Below, piece by piece: positions 9,146 through 19,051 of a stretch of 64,000 nt of DNA. How positions within the stretch are numbered: the stretch's first letter is position 1; each line of letters begins with the position of its first letter. This DNA comes from Antarcticibacterium sp. 1MA-6-2 (GTDB taxonomy: Bacteria > Bacteroidota > Bacteroidia > Flavobacteriales > Flavobacteriaceae), in the NCBI RefSeq assembly GCF_021535135.1, contig NZ_CP091036.1:434001-498000 (forward strand), in the 5' to 3' direction. Under the pieces are notes generated by a model. That model searched no databases, was not told the origin of the DNA, and saw only the letters and a program-made list of their open reading frames with translations. Both the position numbers and the translations under genes were made by a program.

Positions 9146-9763
9146 ATGAAAATAGATTTTAATAAAAACCAGGACGGATTAGTTCCAGCGATTATACAGG
9201 ATTCCGTCACACGAAAAGTGCTCATGTTGGGATACATGAACAAAGAAGCATATGAGAAAACCGAGAATACCGGAAGGGTGACTTTCTATAGCCGAAGCAA
9301 AAAACGTCTATGGACCAAAGGGGAAGAGAGTGGGAATTATTTGAATCTGGTAGAGATTAAAAACGATTGTGATAATGATACCCTTTTAATTTCTGTTAAA
9401 CCAGAAGGCCCAACCTGTCATAAAGGAACCGATACCTGCTGGGGAGAAGATAATAAAGCCAGTTTCGGTTTTTTGTCTCACCTGGAGAATATCATTGAAA
9501 ACAGAAAAGAACAAAGTACCATTAGGCCTGAAGAGCGAAATGAGAAAAACAGCTATGTTGTCTCACTTTTTGACTCCGGAATAAATAAAATAGCCCAGAA
9601 AGTAGGGGAGGAAGCAGTTGAAACTGTGATAGAGGCAAAAGATGATAATGAGGACCTTTTTCTAAACGAAAGTGCCGATCTATTGTTCCACTATCTCATC
9701 CTCTTAAGAGCAAAGGGATTTAGACTAAAAGATGTAGTAAAAGTTTTGGAAGAAAGGCATTAA
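9146..9763 (+). CDS. hisI: Bifunctional phosphoribosyl-AMP cyclohydrolase / phosphoribosyl-ATP pyrophosphatase HisIE
   Basis: 205-residue fusion catalysing steps two and three of the pathway. The N-terminal cyclohydrolase domain shows LGYMNKEA, the VEIKNDCDNDTLLI metal region and GPTCHKGTDTCW with zinc-binding Cys and His. From about residue 115 the HisE domain has the QKVGEEAVETVIEAKD helix with NTP-pyrophosphatase acidic residues and LFHYLILLRAKG. Last gene of the operon, closed by a hairpin terminator. Intact frame. Confidence 0.96.
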   Translation: MKIDFNKNQDGLVPAIIQDSVTRKVLMLGYMNKEAYEKTENTGRVTFYSRSKKRLWTKGEESGNYLNLVEIKNDCDNDTLLISVKPEGPTCHKGTDTCWGEDNKASFGFLSHLENIIENRKEQSTIRPEERNEKNSYVVSLFDSGINKIAQKVGEEAVETVIEAKDDNEDLFLNESADLLFHYLILLRAKGFRLKDVVKVLEERH

Positions 9764-9797
9764 AAAAGCTTTCCCGGATTTACTTCGGGAAAGCTAA
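9763..9797. terminator. Hairpin terminator between hisIE and the GlcG-like gene
   Basis: AGCTTTCCCG / CGGGAAAGCT stem (10 bp) with a short loop. The A run on its left would be a U run for the opposite-strand gene, so it suits convergent genes, being stronger for the leftward transcript. Confidence 0.8.
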
Positions 9798-9804
9798 ATG
9801 TTTA

Positions 9805-10206
9805 TTATTTCCAGTTGTTCGCTCCAAAAGTAGCCACTTCGTGATCGTCATCCACGGTACTTCCGGAAACTCCAATAGCACCAATAATTTCTTCATTATT
9901 ATCTTTTAGGAGTACACCGCCAGGAAAAGTTATAAGGCCACTATTAGAATGTTCAATATTGAAAAGTGGTTGACCCGGTTGGGAGAGTTTGCCTATTTCT
10001 CCGGAATCCATATTAAAATACCTTGCTGTTTTTGCTTTTTTAATGGCAATATCTATAGATCCCAGCCATGCCCCGTCCATTCTGGAAAAAGCGGTCAAAT
10101 TTGCTCCGGAATCAACAATGGCAATATTCATTTTTACACCCATTTCCCGTGCTTTTTTTTCTGCTGCTTCAATGGCTTTTCGAGCTTGTTGTAAAGTAAT
10201 ATTCAT
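9805..10206 (-). CDS. GlcG/HbpS-family protein
   Basis: 133 residues. Shows [19 protein letters not shown], then [21 protein letters not shown] and FPGGVLL and a C-terminal [15 protein letters not shown], all typical of the GlcG/HbpS (heme-binding, DUF336) family. Members form octamers and are linked to heme or glycolate loci, but the substrate role is unclear; no secretion signal is visible, so it is likely cytoplasmic. I placed the start at the ATG at 10206; an in-frame TTG six bases upstream is also possible. Confidence 0.88.
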   Translation of the reverse strand: MNITLQQARKAIEAAEKKAREMGVKMNIAIVDSGANLTAFSRMDGAWLGSIDIAIKKAKTARYFNMDSGEIGKLSQPGQPLFNIEHSNSGLITFPGGVLLKDNNEEIIGAIGVSGSTVDDDHEVATFGANNWK

Positions 10207-10299
10207 CTTCAATTTTTTTAATTCAGCTTAAATGTACAACTAAAGATGTGGGCGGAAAGCAGGTTTAAGACTTATATAACAATGATAGATTAAGAATCT

Positions 10300-11154
10300 T
10301 TACTCTTCCCATCTTCCTAACTTCCCTGCCTGGAAATCGTCGTAAGCCTGGTTTATTTCCTGCATGCTATTCATGACAAACGGTCCTCTTGCAACTACTG
10401 GTTCGTTAAAAGGTTTTGCATGGCCAAATAAAATTGTGCTATCTGCCTGGGCTTCTACTTCAAGGACCTGACTGTCATTTTCAAACTCAACAAGATGTAA
10501 AGATCTTACAGACTGATTATTAACTTTTAGTTCCCCTTTAATTACATAGAAGAAAATGTTATGCTCCTCGGGAACAGAAATCATTAATTTCCCTGAAGTT
10601 TTAAAACTAATAGTTGCGAGTGTAACATCAGTGAGAGTTTGAAATGCTCCCCTGGTCCCTTTAAATTCTCCGGAAACCACTCTTGCATTTATTCTTCCTT
10701 CATCAAAAGCAACTGTTGGGATATCATCCTGCTGAAGTCCTTCATATTTAGGTTCTGTCATTTTCAGATTAGAAGGTAGATTTACCCAAAGCTGAAGAAT
10801 TTCAAGATCGCCTCCATACTTTTTAAAGTCTTCGGAAGAAATTTCAGCGTGTATCAGGCCACTCCCTGCTGTCATCCATTGTACACCTCCACTGTAGATT
10901 ACACTCTTGTGGCCTCCGGAATCTTTATGAGCTATATCTCCATCAAGAATAAAAGTAACGGTTTCCATCCCCCGGTGAGGATGTGGTCCAAAAGGTAAAC
11001 CATTGTTATTTGGTTCATAAGTTTGTGGTCCGTGATGGTTTAAAAATAGGAATGGATCTATCATTTCAAGGTCTCTGGTTGGCATAGGAGAGAAAGTTTC
11101 AAGATCGGCGATGGGTCGATATTCGGCTTTGTGTATTCTTTTTATGGAACGCAT
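10300..11154 (-). CDS. Pirin-family bicupin protein
   Basis: 284 residues. The N-terminal pirin cupin has the metal-binding set FGPHPHRGMETVTFILDG and GSGLIHAE; a C-terminal pirin domain follows with FEGTRG-like VSGEFKGTRGAF. Bacterial pirins bind Fe or act as quercetin 2,3-dioxygenase-like enzymes or redox regulators; the substrate cannot be told from sequence. Single gene, divergent from the outer-membrane protein gene at 11291. Intact frame. Confidence 0.93.
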   Translation of the reverse strand: MRSIKRIHKAEYRPIADLETFSPMPTRDLEMIDPFLFLNHHGPQTYEPNNNGLPFGPHPHRGMETVTFILDGDIAHKDSGGHKSVIYSGGVQWMTAGSGLIHAEISSEDFKKYGGDLEILQLWVNLPSNLKMTEPKYEGLQQDDIPTVAFDEGRINARVVSGEFKGTRGAFQTLTDVTLATISFKTSGKLMISVPEEHNIFFYVIKGELKVNNQSVRSLHLVEFENDSQVLEVEAQADSTILFGHAKPFNEPVVARGPFVMNSMQEINQAYDDFQAGKLGRWEE

Positions 11155-11290
11155 GCTGTGATTTTCTGATTTTTCTTAAAGATAAAAAATAGATATTTCT
11201 AAATCTTCAAGATCGTATAACTTTTAACATAGCGTTTGCGTATAACTCCAAGGAATTACCTCCTGAAAATTTTAATTCAGATACCATCTA

Positions 11291-11894
11291 ATGATAAAAT
11301 TTCAATTTAAACCGGAAAGTCTCAGGTTTGCCAATCCTAAATTGTTACTATTCATCCTCATTTTCTGCTTCTGTAAAACAAACTCATTTTCACAAAGTAA
11401 AAGTCTTGATATAGGCCTAAGGTTCCAGAAAACTATTAACCTATATTGTGAAAACGGAGTTACTGTTCAATACTCAGATGATAGGTTACTGGATCAGCGT
11501 TTATATTTGGGGCTGAGCTACGTTAGTAGCAGACTTGGATCTGCAATGGGATCTAACGCATTAAAGCAGGATAATTATTTACTCTCTGGCACTTATTACT
11601 TTCGGCCTTTAAAAAGTCTGCAACCGTTTGTAAGGTTGAACACTTAAGCTATTTTCATTCTGATTTAGAATATGAAATTTTTGATGACCTTCCCAATTCT
11701 TCTGTTTTACTATCTCCTGAAGCTCCTTAGCTATAAAACCCAAAGTCCGTTTAAATTAGCCGCCTCTTTTGGGTACAACTTAATAATCTAATGATGGAAT
11801 TGAAGGTCCAGGTACCTTACTTCCTTTGTTTGTCCAAACCAGTCTTACCTGGAATATTTTTCACTCAACTTCAGAAAAAAATGAAAAACTATAA
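11291..11894 (+). CDS. Outer-membrane beta-barrel protein, unknown function (three frame breaks)
   Basis: Read as one gene it gives 199 residues: a hydrophobic export signal (LLLFILIFCFCKTNSFSQ), then alternating strands such as DIGLRFQKTINLY, LYLGLSYVSSRLG and SLQPFVRLNTSYF, ending in strands TSLTWNIFHS. The frame is restored by removing two bases near 11645-11648 (ACT-TAAGC-TAT), A at 11729 (CTT-A-GC) and T at 11789 (on the other strand CATT-A-GATT). 604 minus 4 bases is exactly 200 codons, which supports the reading. All three breaks follow the window-wide pattern. No specific family recognised. Overlaps the next gene by 14 bases. Confidence 0.65.
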
Positions 11895-12814
11895 GCTTCT
11901 ATTCATCCTTTTCTTCCTAATATCCGGTTGCAGTAAAGAACCCGAATTAACACCCGCAATGCTAGGCGGTGGGGTTATTTTTGATCCTTCTATATACGAT
12001 CCTGAGAGCTTTCTTGTATCTTATGCTATACCAAATCCCACACCGGAACAGGCAGCTCAACTTAGTGATCATTGTTAGCCACGGCTATTCGGCTACTACT
12101 TTTGAATGGGAAGAATTCCGGGAATTTACAGATGAAAGCGGGGAAGACGTTTTAATCTCCCGGGTCCTTTTAGGCGGCCATGGAGGAAATTATGAAGATT
12201 TCAGGAATTCGGGTTGGAGAGACTGGCAAAGTGCAATAACAAAAGAATATAATCGCCTGGTCGAGGCGGGATATACGAATATTAGCCTACTTGGTTCTTC
12301 AACCAGCGGGGTTCTCTTCCTGCAGCTTCTGGCAGAGGATTTTTTCAGGGAAGCACCTCCACACCAAATTTTGCTGGTAGACCCTATAGTAATTCCTTCA
12401 AATAAAACGCTGTCTTTGGTTAATATTGTTGGACCTATGTTGGGTTATATTGAAGTTGATCAATCAGCAGCAGAGGATGTCTATTCCTACCACTTTCGGC
12501 CCGAAGAGACTTTGAGAGAACTTCAAAAGCTTTTAAATATTGTGAGAAAGGATCTTGAAGATGGAATCCCTCTTCCGCAGGAAACTTCGCTAAAAATGTA
12601 TAAGTCAAAACAGGATCCTACTGCAGATCCTGTAAGCGCAGTTCTAATTTACAAAGGAGTAAGAACAAATGCAGGTGGTAAAATAGATGTTGAAATGGTA
12701 GATTCCAATCTTCATGTTTACACAAACCTTGCATTAAGAGATCACACTCAAATAGATCGGGAAAATCAAATTACTACTTTTCAGGATATTCTTGAGAGGG
12801 TAACAGAGGAGTAG
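11881..12814 (+). CDS. Lipoprotein alpha/beta-hydrolase (esterase/lipase type; frame break)
   Basis: The start at 11881 gives a lipoprotein signal, LLFILFFLISGC with Cys at about residue 16. After the break (A at 12064, CTT-A-GTG) the frame continues VIIVSHGYSATTFEWEEF, the oxyanion strand of an alpha/beta-hydrolase. The nucleophile elbow appears as LLGSSTSG (G-S-S-T-S-G, catalytic Ser), an acidic residue in LVDPIVIPS, and a late His in LRDHTQID. Corrected length 310 residues. Probably an outer- or inner-membrane-anchored esterase of carboxylesterase type; substrate unknown. Start overlaps the preceding barrel gene, suggesting a two-gene unit. Confidence 0.75.
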
Positions 12815-12829
12815 AAAAAGTAGGATTGC

Positions 12830-13567
12830 CTATTCCTTGTTTCTTACATAGATAAGCTTAAACCTTCCTTTCTGGTTCTCTCTGGATTCAATTTCGAATT
12901 TGTTAATAGAATTTATCATAGGAGTTAGTTTTTGAAAACCGTAATTTCTCGAATCAAAATTAGGTTGTTTCTTTTGCAAAAGACTTCCTACATCACCAAG
13001 AAAAGCCCATCCATCTTCATCGGCAACATCAGAAATTGTATTTGCGATCAACTTAATAACTTTAGGAGTTATTTTATCAATATCATCCTCCTTTTTGCTC
13101 GTTTTGCCTTTGTTAGTTTCAGGAGAAGTTTTTTGTTCTCCCTTAAGGATCTCAATGTAAATAAACTTGTCACAGGCTACAATAAAAGGTTCAGGGGTTT
13201 TCTTTTCTCCTATTCCAATCACTTTTTTTCCGGCTTCCCGAAGTCTCGTCGCCAGCCTTGTGAAATCACTGTCACTCGAAACCAGGCAGAAACCATCTAC
13301 CCGATCTGAATATAAAATATCCATAGCATCTATGATCATGGCAGAATCGGTAGCATTTTTACCCTGTGTATACCCATATTGCTGAATAGGATTAATAGCA
13401 TTCTCCAAAAGCACTGCTTTCCATTTTACCAGGTGTGGTTTGGTCCAGTCACCATATATACGTTTAATGGTAGGATTGCCATATTTAGCTATTTCCTCCA
13501 TCATTTCCTTAATGTATGCAGAAGGGATGTTGTCACCGTCTATTAAAACTGCCAGGTTGTTTTCCAT
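12830..13567 (-). CDS. NYN-domain ribonuclease-like protein with C-terminal OST-HTH/LOTUS domain
   Basis: 245 residues from the Met of MENNLAVLIDGDNIP. The N-terminal 150 residues are a LabA-like NYN (PIN-like) nuclease fold with acidic metal-binding residues in LIDGDNI, KNATDSAMIIDAMDIL and LVSSDSDFTRLATRLREAGK. A charged linker (KGKTSKKEDD) leads to an OST-HTH/LOTUS RNA-binding domain with AFLGDVGSLLQKKQPNFDSRNYGF. The combination is a known bacterial and eukaryotic RNA-metabolism architecture; the target is unknown. Codon usage matches neighbours; intact frame. Confidence 0.9.
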   Translation of the reverse strand: MENNLAVLIDGDNIPSAYIKEMMEEIAKYGNPTIKRIYGDWTKPHLVKWKAVLLENAINPIQQYGYTQGKNATDSAMIIDAMDILYSDRVDGFCLVSSDSDFTRLATRLREAGKKVIGIGEKKTPEPFIVACDKFIYIEILKGEQKTSPETNKGKTSKKEDDIDKITPKVIKLIANTISDVADEDGWAFLGDVGSLLQKKQPNFDSRNYGFQKLTPMINSINKFEIESRENQKGRFKLIYVRNKE

Positions 13568-13647
13568 GTACTTTGTAATAAGGTTTAAAGATATAAAATT
13601 CCATAAAAAAAGGCGACACAAGGCCGCCTTTGAAATTTCAATATTGT

Positions 13648-14823
13648 TTAATAATTGTAACGCAGCAGGGCGTTCATTTTTGATTCCTTTTCTGGCATGA
13701 AAGCAGATTCTATTAAGTATACACTTCCTCCCTGTTCTATAACTTTTTTGGCAGCATAGTTCATTAAAGAAATACTATCTTCTCTTCTCTCATTATGAAC
13801 ATCTACAGACATATTATTTTCGTCAAAGGTTCCGAAGAGGTCTTCTCTGTTCTCCAGGAATAAGGTATCAACTTTTCCCTCAAAAATAGAAGGTAGAATA
13901 TCGGTAACCCTGGTTGAGGTTCTTTCCGGTGGCAGTTCGTTGAAGGTTTTAATTTTTTGATCTTTTTCTTTAGTGAAAAAGGGTTCCAGTTCTTCTACTG
14001 CTTTGGCATGTAGTTCAAACATGTTGCGATAATCTGCAGGATTTCCCGGAATACATTTATCATATAAATTTTTATAGGAGTTCGCTTCCTGGTAAATTGG
14101 GAACAGGTAATCCTGACATGCCACCACTAAAGGAACATTTTCATCGTGAAGAATCGTGTCAAGGCCTTTGTCTACAGCTCTAAAATATCTTAAAAACTCG
14201 TTTTTTCTATCCCGATTTGCCGCATCATAACCGTGTTGTGTGGAGGTTCCGTCGGCATTTGCTCCAATATTATTTCTTTGGGTCTTATGCTTACTATTTT
14301 TTTCTTCATAATCATAACCAACTCTATCTTCCAGTTGATCTGGAGTTATGTCATCTATTTTAACTTCTCCAATACTATATTTAGTAGCCTCATAAAGAGC
14401 TACATTAGAAATTTGTAATTCCAACAGATAAAATCTTCCATCTCCTGTAAAAGCCGGAGCTAAAGGTTTTAAATAAAATTCTTTTGCAATATAATTATGG
14501 GCTTCAAAATTAATAGGAAGTGTAAATTTTTTCAGAATTCCTTCGGAAGCAAAAACCGCAAGGCCATCGCTTTGATGCCTCCAAAAACGCTTATCATCAA
14601 TTAGCTGAAGGATTGGTTCGGCAATAAGATCTATTCTTTCCTTTGAAATTCCTTTCTCAGTAAGCTTAACTTTTATATCCTTCAACTGAGATTTAAGGCT
14701 TTTCTGATTTTCTCCTTCCAGGACTTCCTTACCTCCCCGGTGAGTGGGGATGAATATTGAAACACAAATTTCATTGTTAAACTGTGCTAAATCCAAAAAT
14801 TCTTCTTTACTGATCAATGCCAT
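13648..14823 (-). CDS. baeRF-type (eRF1-fold) protein
   Basis: 391 residues. IFIPTHRGGKEV, the central FRAVDKGLDTILHDENVPLVVACQDYLFPIYQEAN segment (split beta-alpha RNase-fold part) and the C-terminal KKVIEQGGSVYLIESAFMPEKE region are typical of the bacterial/archaeal eRF1-like (baeRF) families. Such proteins are predicted to act on stalled or hibernating ribosomes; some relatives (Balon) bind ribosomes. No classical GGQ motif is evident. It lies beside the NYN-LOTUS gene, same strand, 81 bases upstream of it, so both may be cotranscribed. Intact frame. Confidence 0.7.
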   Translation of the reverse strand: MALISKEEFLDLAQFNNEICVSIFIPTHRGGKEVLEGENQKSLKSQLKDIKVKLTEKGISKERIDLIAEPILQLIDDKRFWRHQSDGLAVFASEGILKKFTLPINFEAHNYIAKEFYLKPLAPAFTGDGRFYLLELQISNVALYEATKYSIGEVKIDDITPDQLEDRVGYDYEEKNSKHKTQRNNIGANADGTSTQHGYDAANRDRKNEFLRYFRAVDKGLDTILHDENVPLVVACQDYLFPIYQEANSYKNLYDKCIPGNPADYRNMFELHAKAVEELEPFFTKEKDQKIKTFNELPPERTSTRVTDILPSIFEGKVDTLFLENREDLFGTFDENNMSVDVHNERREDSISLMNYAAKKVIEQGGSVYLIESAFMPEKESKMNALLRYNY

Positions 14824-15007
14824 ATTATTTATTTTTTATTATTTATATCCTATTGATAATGAAATAATTATCTATGGGATCTTTAAATCTTTTAATAAAT
14901 ATAAGGTAGACTGAATAAGCCTGAAATCAAAACCAATAAAGAGAGGATCCTGCTAAATCTTTCTTAATTATTGTTATTAAAAATATATAATTTGGGAAAG
15001 GAGATAT

Positions 15008-15378
15008 TTATTTCCGGAAAATAAAATACACTGCCAGGATAAGGCAAAAAAAGGCAGCAATATGATTCCATTTAAAAGTCTCATTTTTGAAAACCACCAG
15101 GGCAAAAACGGTGAAGACCACCAGAGTTATTACTTCCTGAATAATTTTAAGCTGAAATAAGGAAAATGGTCCGCCATGTTCCCTAAATCCTATCCTGTTT
15201 GCTTAAGCACCTGGAAAATATATTCAAAAAATGCCAGCCCCCAACTAATCATAATAATGGCAAAAATACCCAGTTTTTGAAATCCTTTTAATTCAGCAAA
15301 TTTTAGATGACCATACCAGGCCAGGGTCATAAAGATGTTGGAAATGATCAACAAAGCAATTGTAAGAAATCCCTTCAT
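15008..15378 (-). CDS. DUF486-family small membrane protein (frame break)
   Basis: Starts MKGFLTIALLIISNIFMTLAWYGHLKF and, after removing two bases at 15203-15204 (coding CTT-AA-GCA), continues ANRIGFREHGGPFSLFQLK and on to AVYFIFRK, giving 122 residues with four membrane helices. This is the DUF486 family, related in size and topology to small multidrug-type transporters, with the conserved GGPFSLFQLK-I-QE block. Function unknown. Follows the CDF exporter gene on the same strand with a 22-base gap. Confidence 0.85.
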
Positions 15379-15400
15379 TAGATAATGGTGTATAGTATAA

Positions 15401-16282
15401 TTATATAATTTCGTCGTCCGGTTCCACATGGATTAGAACATCTGCTATTTCAGGAAGTTTTAGCAGCAGTTCGTTTTTTACATTGTGTGCGATATCATGA
15501 CCTTCTTTTACTGTTATTTGAGCACTTACAGCAATATGAAGATCCACGTGAAAATTCATTCCTGTTTTGCGTACATAACATTTCTCTGTTTCTACAACCC
15601 CTGGAACGTCTTCAGTAATTCCCCTTATATCGGCAATCATATCGTCATACATATGTTCATCCATTATCTCCCCTAAGGCGGGTCTTAATATAAGATATGC
15701 ATTATACAATATAAATCCTGAAGCAAACAAAGCAGCCCAGTCATCTGCTGTCTCATAACCGTCACCCATATAAAGAGCTACTGAAATACCTATAAAAGCC
15801 ATTAAAGATGTAATAGCATCACTTCTATGGTGCCAGGCATCGGCTTTTAAAGCGCTGCTTTTAGTTTCATCACTTTTCCTGGAAACCAGCAGGTAAAAAA
15901 TTTCCTTTATTATAACAATTACCGCAAGTACAATTAAAGTATAAGGTTCAGGAGTTTGATGTGGAGTGCGAATATGCTCCAGGCTTTCATAAGCTATTAC
16001 GGTGGCCGATATTACGAGAAACCCTACTACCGCGAAAGTTATTAATGGCTCTGCTTTCCCGTGGCCGTATGGATGATTTTCATCTGGTGGGCGGCTGGAA
16101 TATTTTAAACCAAGAAGCACCAGGGCCGAGGAGAAAACATCTGTAGTAGATTCTATGGCATCTGCAATTAGAGCATAGGAATTACCAAAAATTCCGGTTA
16201 CTCCTTTCGCAATTGCCAGGAGGGCATTACCTAAAATACTTAAGTAAGAAGTTTTAATTGCCTCCCGGGTAAGTTCATTCAT
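15401..16282 (-). CDS. Cation diffusion facilitator (divalent metal exporter)
   Basis: 293 residues. Six predicted membrane helices with the CDF metal-site motifs DAIESTTDVFSS in helix 2 and DAWHHRSDAITS in helix 5 (HxxxD), followed by a cytoplasmic zinc-transporter dimerisation domain with metal-binding His (FHVDLHIAVSA, GHDIAHNVK, HVEPDDE). Exports zinc, iron or similar ions by proton antiport; the metal cannot be decided from sequence. Intact frame. Confidence 0.94.
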   Translation of the reverse strand: MNELTREAIKTSYLSILGNALLAIAKGVTGIFGNSYALIADAIESTTDVFSSALVLLGLKYSSRPPDENHPYGHGKAEPLITFAVVGFLVISATVIAYESLEHIRTPHQTPEPYTLIVLAVIVIIKEIFYLLVSRKSDETKSSALKADAWHHRSDAITSLMAFIGISVALYMGDGYETADDWAALFASGFILYNAYLILRPALGEIMDEHMYDDMIADIRGITEDVPGVVETEKCYVRKTGMNFHVDLHIAVSAQITVKEGHDIAHNVKNELLLKLPEIADVLIHVEPDDEII

Positions 16283-16348
16283 TCAGCAAAGTTAATCCTC
16301 CTATGGCAGTCATTAAAATTTTAATAACACTATTTGAAGAAGCAGAGT

Positions 16349-17189
16349 TTACCACCACACAATAAAGAATCGTTGATAATTTTCATTTGCAGTTTTCATC
16401 CATACCAGAGGGGATTTTTTTACATCAAGTAATTCATCTACCTCTTCTTTTATCCTCTCAAAGGAATACCAGTCTTCGTTTTGGTTTGGAAGGATTGGCC
16501 AATCAGGTTTTTTAGGAGTAAAAAATGAGTTTCCAGCATAATCTGCTTCTGTAAAATTCCTTCTGTTTATCCAGTAACCTAGTAATGCACTCATTGTTTA
16601 TAAAGGGAAAGGAGGTTTCCAAAAGATGTTTTGGCACAAATAGATTGGCGGGAAAGAAAACTTTTTGTTCAATATTTTCAGTGTCAATCCATAACTCCTG
16701 AAGGGTAGCTTTACTTTTGTTCTGGTAGAGGAGGGGCAACTGATGGTTTTTAAGCTTATTTATTTTAAGAAGAAGGGAGTCTCTTCGATTTGGACCTATC
16801 CACCGTTGCATCTCTTTTGGAAAAGAAGGATCATAAATGTAAAATTTGTAAACCAATTCTACATGAATTGTTTGATTCGTTTCCTGGTCTTTCAGCAAAA
16901 AATCTAACTCTCCCAAAGTTATTTTTTCCTCTATAATTTGAACACGGGATGCCAGAATTTTATAATGATTAGAGGATTTAACAGCATGTTCAAAAAAAGT
17001 TTCTGCACGTTTTCCTAAAACATTCGTGAGTTGAAGATCCACAAAGTCGTTTTCAGGATCTGTTAGTGCGGTTGATCTAAACTTAAACAAAAACTGATTA
17101 AGGCCACAAAATTTTTCATTTATCCATAGGGTAGGTGTGGAAATAAAATTTTCAAATTGCTTAAATACGTGATTTTCCAATTCTTTCAA
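16349..17189 (-). CDS. DUF1853-family protein (frame break)
   Basis: N-terminal frame MKELENHVFKQFENFISTP with the restriction-endonuclease-like core ITLGELDFLLKDQETNQTIHVELVYKFYIYD (G-E-x-D-F and H-x-E-x-x-x-K-F). The frame breaks at 16580 (coding ACT-A-GGT) and resumes as GYWINRRNFTEADYAG; the joined protein has 279 residues. DUF1853 members keep a PD-(D/E)xK-like pattern but have no assigned function. I see the E-D-E-K residues but infer the nuclease fold. Confidence 0.78.
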
Positions 17190-17275
17190 GATGCTTAATG
17201 ATTTATTAATATTCTAAAAAATATAAAACCTCTTTAAGTTATAATTTTAAGAAGTTCTAATTATTATAGTTTGCA

Positions 17276-17680
17276 ATGGAAAATATATTATTTTTGGATG
17301 TATATCTAAGTTCTATGATATCAAAGTCTACAGACGCTTATAACCTCTATTTTTACGAAGACTTCGTAATTGCCGAAGCAAAAGAAGATGCTGTCGTGAA
17401 CTCATCTGTTACTGAAGAAGCACTTAAAATTATGTGGCAACACTTCAGTGGAAATCCTTTTACTATTATTTCAAGGCGCACAAATAAATACACTATTTCT
17501 GAAAGCGCATATTCGCCTCGCCTTTTCAAAAAAGTTACTGCTATGGCTATTGTCTCTAAAGATCCTGAAGTGAAAGAGAGAGCCTATAAAGAGCAGCTCC
17601 TGTTCAATAATTCCTTTGCATTTTTCGAAGAAATAGAGGAAGCTGTTGAATGGGCAAGGAATTTTAAATTGGTTAAATAA
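17276..17680 (+). CDS. SpoIIAA/STAS-like small protein, unknown function
   Basis: Up to 134 residues; an internal Met at 17315 (MISKSTDAYNLYFYEDFV) is an equally good start. Alternating strand and helix pattern with FTIISRRTNKYTIS and a C-terminal FFEEIEEAVEWARNF helix resembles flavobacterial SpoIIAA-like proteins. No catalytic motif. It stands alone between divergent neighbours. Confidence 0.6.
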   Translation: MENILFLDVYLSSMISKSTDAYNLYFYEDFVIAEAKEDAVVNSSVTEEALKIMWQHFSGNPFTIISRRTNKYTISESAYSPRLFKKVTAMAIVSKDPEVKERAYKEQLLFNNSFAFFEEIEEAVEWARNFKLVK

Positions 17681-17691
17681 TTTCTCCTTTT

Positions 17692-18763
17692 CTAGTTTTC
17701 CTCCTCATTATCATCTGTACTTAACAAATATCCAAAGGGTTCCAGTGAGGGAACACTGTTCATTATTACATTTAAAATTCCCAAAATTGGTATTGCCAAT
17801 ATCATTCCTGTAATTCCCCAAATCATATTTCCTGCAATAACAGCAAGTATTACCAAAAAAGGATGGACGTTTACTTTATCACCTACAACGTAAGGTTCTA
17901 GGATGTAGCTTTCAACGAACTGGACGATACCAAAAGTTATTATAATTCCTATTAAGACTGTTGTATCACCTGTGGTAAGGAATCCAAAAATTAGCGCCAG
18001 GAAAAACCCTATAATATTACCAATATAAGGCAAAAGAGAAAGAAAGGCTGCAATACAGGAAATAAGGATAAAATTATTAACTCCTGAAATTCCCAATCCT
18101 ATACTATAAAGTACTGCAAGCATGACTATGAGCATAAATTTTCCAACAAGGTATTTTTGAGCAATACCAAGCAGTTTTATTTATGATCTTAAGAGTTTTT
18201 TCCTGCCTGTCTCCGGGTGCGAGCTTTAAAATGAAAATTTTAAATCTCCTCCTGTAATTGAGCAGGAAGAAGATGTAAATAAAAGTCAACAGGTAATTAC
18301 CAATAAAACTCATTACATAAGACATAAAAGTAAAAGCTTTTTCTCCCGAGCTTCCTCCTCCCATAGCAGTAATATTATTTTTCTCCTGATATTCTTCTAA
18401 ATCTTCTTTAGTATAATTAGTATGTTCATAAATATAATTTTCTGCCTGTTCTATCTTTGGCTTCATCTTTTCCTTAATAGTATCCCAATCATCAACAAAA
18501 TTTTTAAGTTGAAAAGAAAGAAGGGCAAAAACTCCCAGAGAGATAAGGAATAGTATAAAGGTGCAAAGCAATGATGAAAAAGTTCGGTTAATGCGCTTTT
18601 CCATTTTGTTGGCCAATGGTATCATAAGAAGAGCAAGAACGATTGACATCACCAGAGGAGCAAGAAATCCCTGTCCCTTTACCAGGCACAGGATCATGAA
18701 GTAAGTTCCTGCAAAGATTAATGTGGTGGTGAATAAGATTTTTTTTCCTTTAGATAATTTCAT
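17692..18763 (-). CDS. AI-2E family transporter/permease (frame break)
   Basis: The upstream frame (MKLSKGKKILFTTTLIFAG) and downstream frame join into 356 residues when one base near 18169 is removed (coding GCT-T-GGT), restoring KTAGIAQKYLVGKF. The protein has about seven to eight membrane helices, a central extra-helical segment with a coiled charged region (KPKIEQAENYIYEHTNYTKEDLEEYQEKNN) and the C-terminal GIIQF-like VQFVESYILEPYVVGDKVNVHP motif that marks AI-2E (YdiK/PerM) proteins. Members export signals or act as sodium/proton antiporters; substrate unknown here. Confidence 0.85.
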
Positions 18764-19051
18764 TGAGCCGAATTCAGTTATACAAAAAATAAAGCCAATC
18801 CTGTTTGGGATAGCTTAATAAAGGTACAGTATTATCGCTGCTTTTTTCTTTTTCTAAATAAATTTCCTTACCTCGATCTCTTAAATTTGAAATATACCAA
18901 AGGAAGATATGAATGAAGCATAGAAGCGAAAAAAAATTATTTAAATACTGTTATTATATATAAGTTATATTAGCAAACCCATTTTTCACGGGGATTGAAA
19001 AATCAGGTGAAAGCCTGCTTAAGAATTATCCACTTCTCTAAATGTTTAGAG

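Noticed and set aside
11791..12078. Independent small protein starting at 11791
   Set aside because: The first 30 codons are out of phase with the barrel protein end; the lipoprotein signal at 11881 is the real start.
16349..16594. Separate small gene ending the DUF1853 region
   Set aside because: Its residues continue the DUF1853 protein exactly when one base is removed at 16580.
18764..19051. Possible RNA gene between the AI-2E and PBP genes
   Set aside because: AT-rich, no stable hairpin, box or known RNA signature seen.
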